A stretch of DNA of 28,755 nt, taken from IMG/VR virus record IMGVR_UViG_3300036719_001263, positions 1-28,755 of that record; one strand, given 5' to 3'. Below, one piece after another: positions 28,130-28,755 of the stretch (the stretch's first letter is position 1; every line of letters starts with the position of its first letter). Position numbers and translations under genes: made by a program. This DNA comes from a virus. A model generated the notes under the pieces. It had not been told where the DNA came from and searched no databases. It saw nothing but the letters and a program-made list of their open reading frames with translations.

Positions 28130-28755
28130 ATGGCTGATCCGACAGGAATTAACAAGGTAGGCGACGTAGCTGACATCGGTAGCGATCCAGCAAACACTCG
28201 CGGTGACCCTGATACAATGGCAACTATGCGCCATCGGCTACAGATGTCGATGGCAGCCTATTCGGACAGCCGTGAAGACGAACTGGACGACCTTCGGTTC
28301 ATGGCCGGCAGCCCTGACAACCAGTGGCAGTGGCCTGCTGACGTGTTGGCGACCCGCGGCGCGGTGCAAGGCCAGACAATTAACGCACGTCCCTGCTTGA
28401 CAATTAACAAACTGCCGCAGCACGTCCGTCAGGTAACGAACGAACAGCGCCAGAATCGCCCAGCCGGTAAGGTCATCCCTGTCGATGACAATGCTGACAT
28501 TGAAGTGGCAGCGATTTTTGACGGCGTCGTGCGGCATATTGAATATATGTCCGACGCTGACGTGGCTTACGACACAGCCTGCGACAACCAAGTAACGTAT
28601 GGTGAAGGTTACATTCGTCTAATTACAGAGTATTGTAACGAAGAAACCTTTGACCAAGACGTTCGCATCATGCGCGTCCGCAACTCCTTTAGCGTCTACA
28701 TGGACCCTACGATCCAAGACCCATGCGGCGCAGACGCTGAATGGTGCTTTGTCAC
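28130..28755 (+). CDS. Portal protein, P22 type (partial, cut by window end)
   Basis: The frame is open from ATG 28130 to the last base (208 full codons), so it has no stop here. The segment ARPCLTINKLPQHVRQVTNE followed by QRQNRPAGKVIPVDD is the hallmark N-terminal region of P22-type portals, with the clip/wing beginning (GVVRHIEYMSDADVAYDTA, then VTYGEGYIRL) next. P22 portals have about 725 residues, so roughly a quarter is visible. It forms the twelve-fold ring through which the terminase packs DNA and to which gp4 and gp10 attach, which matches the gp10-like gene at the other end of the window. Confidence 0.92.
   Translation, partial: MADPTGINKVGDVADIGSDPANTRGDPDTMATMRHRLQMSMAAYSDSREDELDDLRFMAGSPDNQWQWPADVLATRGAVQGQTINARPCLTINKLPQHVRQVTNEQRQNRPAGKVIPVDDNADIEVAAIFDGVVRHIEYMSDADVAYDTACDNQVTYGEGYIRLITEYCNEETFDQDVRIMRVRNSFSVYMDPTIQDPCGADAEWCFV

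Noticed and set aside
1-28755. tRNA genes, integrase and insertion sequences
   Set aside because: No clover-leaf with a GGTTCGA-type arm outside genes, no tyrosine or serine recombinase motif and no transposase with terminal inverted repeats was found by eye. GGTTCGACC at 14285 and 20303 lies within coding sequence. A tRNA or recombinase search would settle this.

Overview
The window is a segment of a tailed-phage (Caudoviricetes) genome with a podovirus, P22-type virion plan. Its ends are arbitrary: the left edge cuts a tail protein and the right edge cuts a P22-type portal gene, so the genes for the rest of the portal, scaffold and coat lie outside. The host must be Gram-negative, because the lysis cassette carries an outer-membrane lipoprotein spanin (Rz1 type). 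No integrase, excisionase or CI-like repressor was seen, so a lytic lifestyle is more likely, but the missing part of the genome could change that. The host genus cannot be named from sequence alone.

Layout. (1) 1-11904, + strand, late genes: tail fibre end, a P22 gp10-like tail factor, a repeat-rich fibre, a small virion protein, a GNAT-like protein, three ejection-type internal virion proteins, a lysis cassette (small membrane protein, M15 endolysin, holin-like protein, Rz/Rz1-type spanin pair with Rz1 starting inside Rz) and an HTH-metallophosphoesterase. (2) 11980-14164, - strand: VRR-NUC nuclease, SNF2-type helicase and four small genes, all closely packed. (3) 14261-20438, + strand, replication: Cas4/RecB-like DUF2800 nuclease, an SSB-like candidate, family A DNA polymerase with proofreading domain, and a primase-SF3 helicase. 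(4) 20541-24503, - strand, early-type genes: sixteen small genes including a beta-clamp-like protein, an HTH protein, a zinc-ribbon protein and several membrane micro-proteins too short for routine gene callers. (5) 24504-25367: an 864-bp stretch with no convincing gene, carrying iteron-like GCCTAGA repeats, a consensus DnaA box, long inverted repeats, perfect palindromes and a G-run tract. (6) 25368-28755, + strand: small and large terminase, four small lysine-rich proteins and the start of the portal.

The four transcription blocks converge at 11904/11980 and 20438/20541, where strong hairpins lie, and diverge at 14164/14261 and 24503/25368, where promoters or control DNA are expected. The late order after the terminase (portal ... 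gp10-like, fibre, small proteins, three ejection proteins) parallels the P22 late operon. The replication genes form a largely self-sufficient set (primase-helicase, polymerase, clamp-like protein, nucleases), while the DnaA box suggests some use of host initiation.

The most interesting part is the non-coding region 24504-25367, a good candidate for the replication origin and early/late control switch, with the packaging recognition site possibly at its right end beside the small terminase gene. Other points worth a look are the shortened DnaN-like clamp, the near-leaderless small-terminase promoter, the dual-coding terminase overlap, and the train of overlapping micro-genes.
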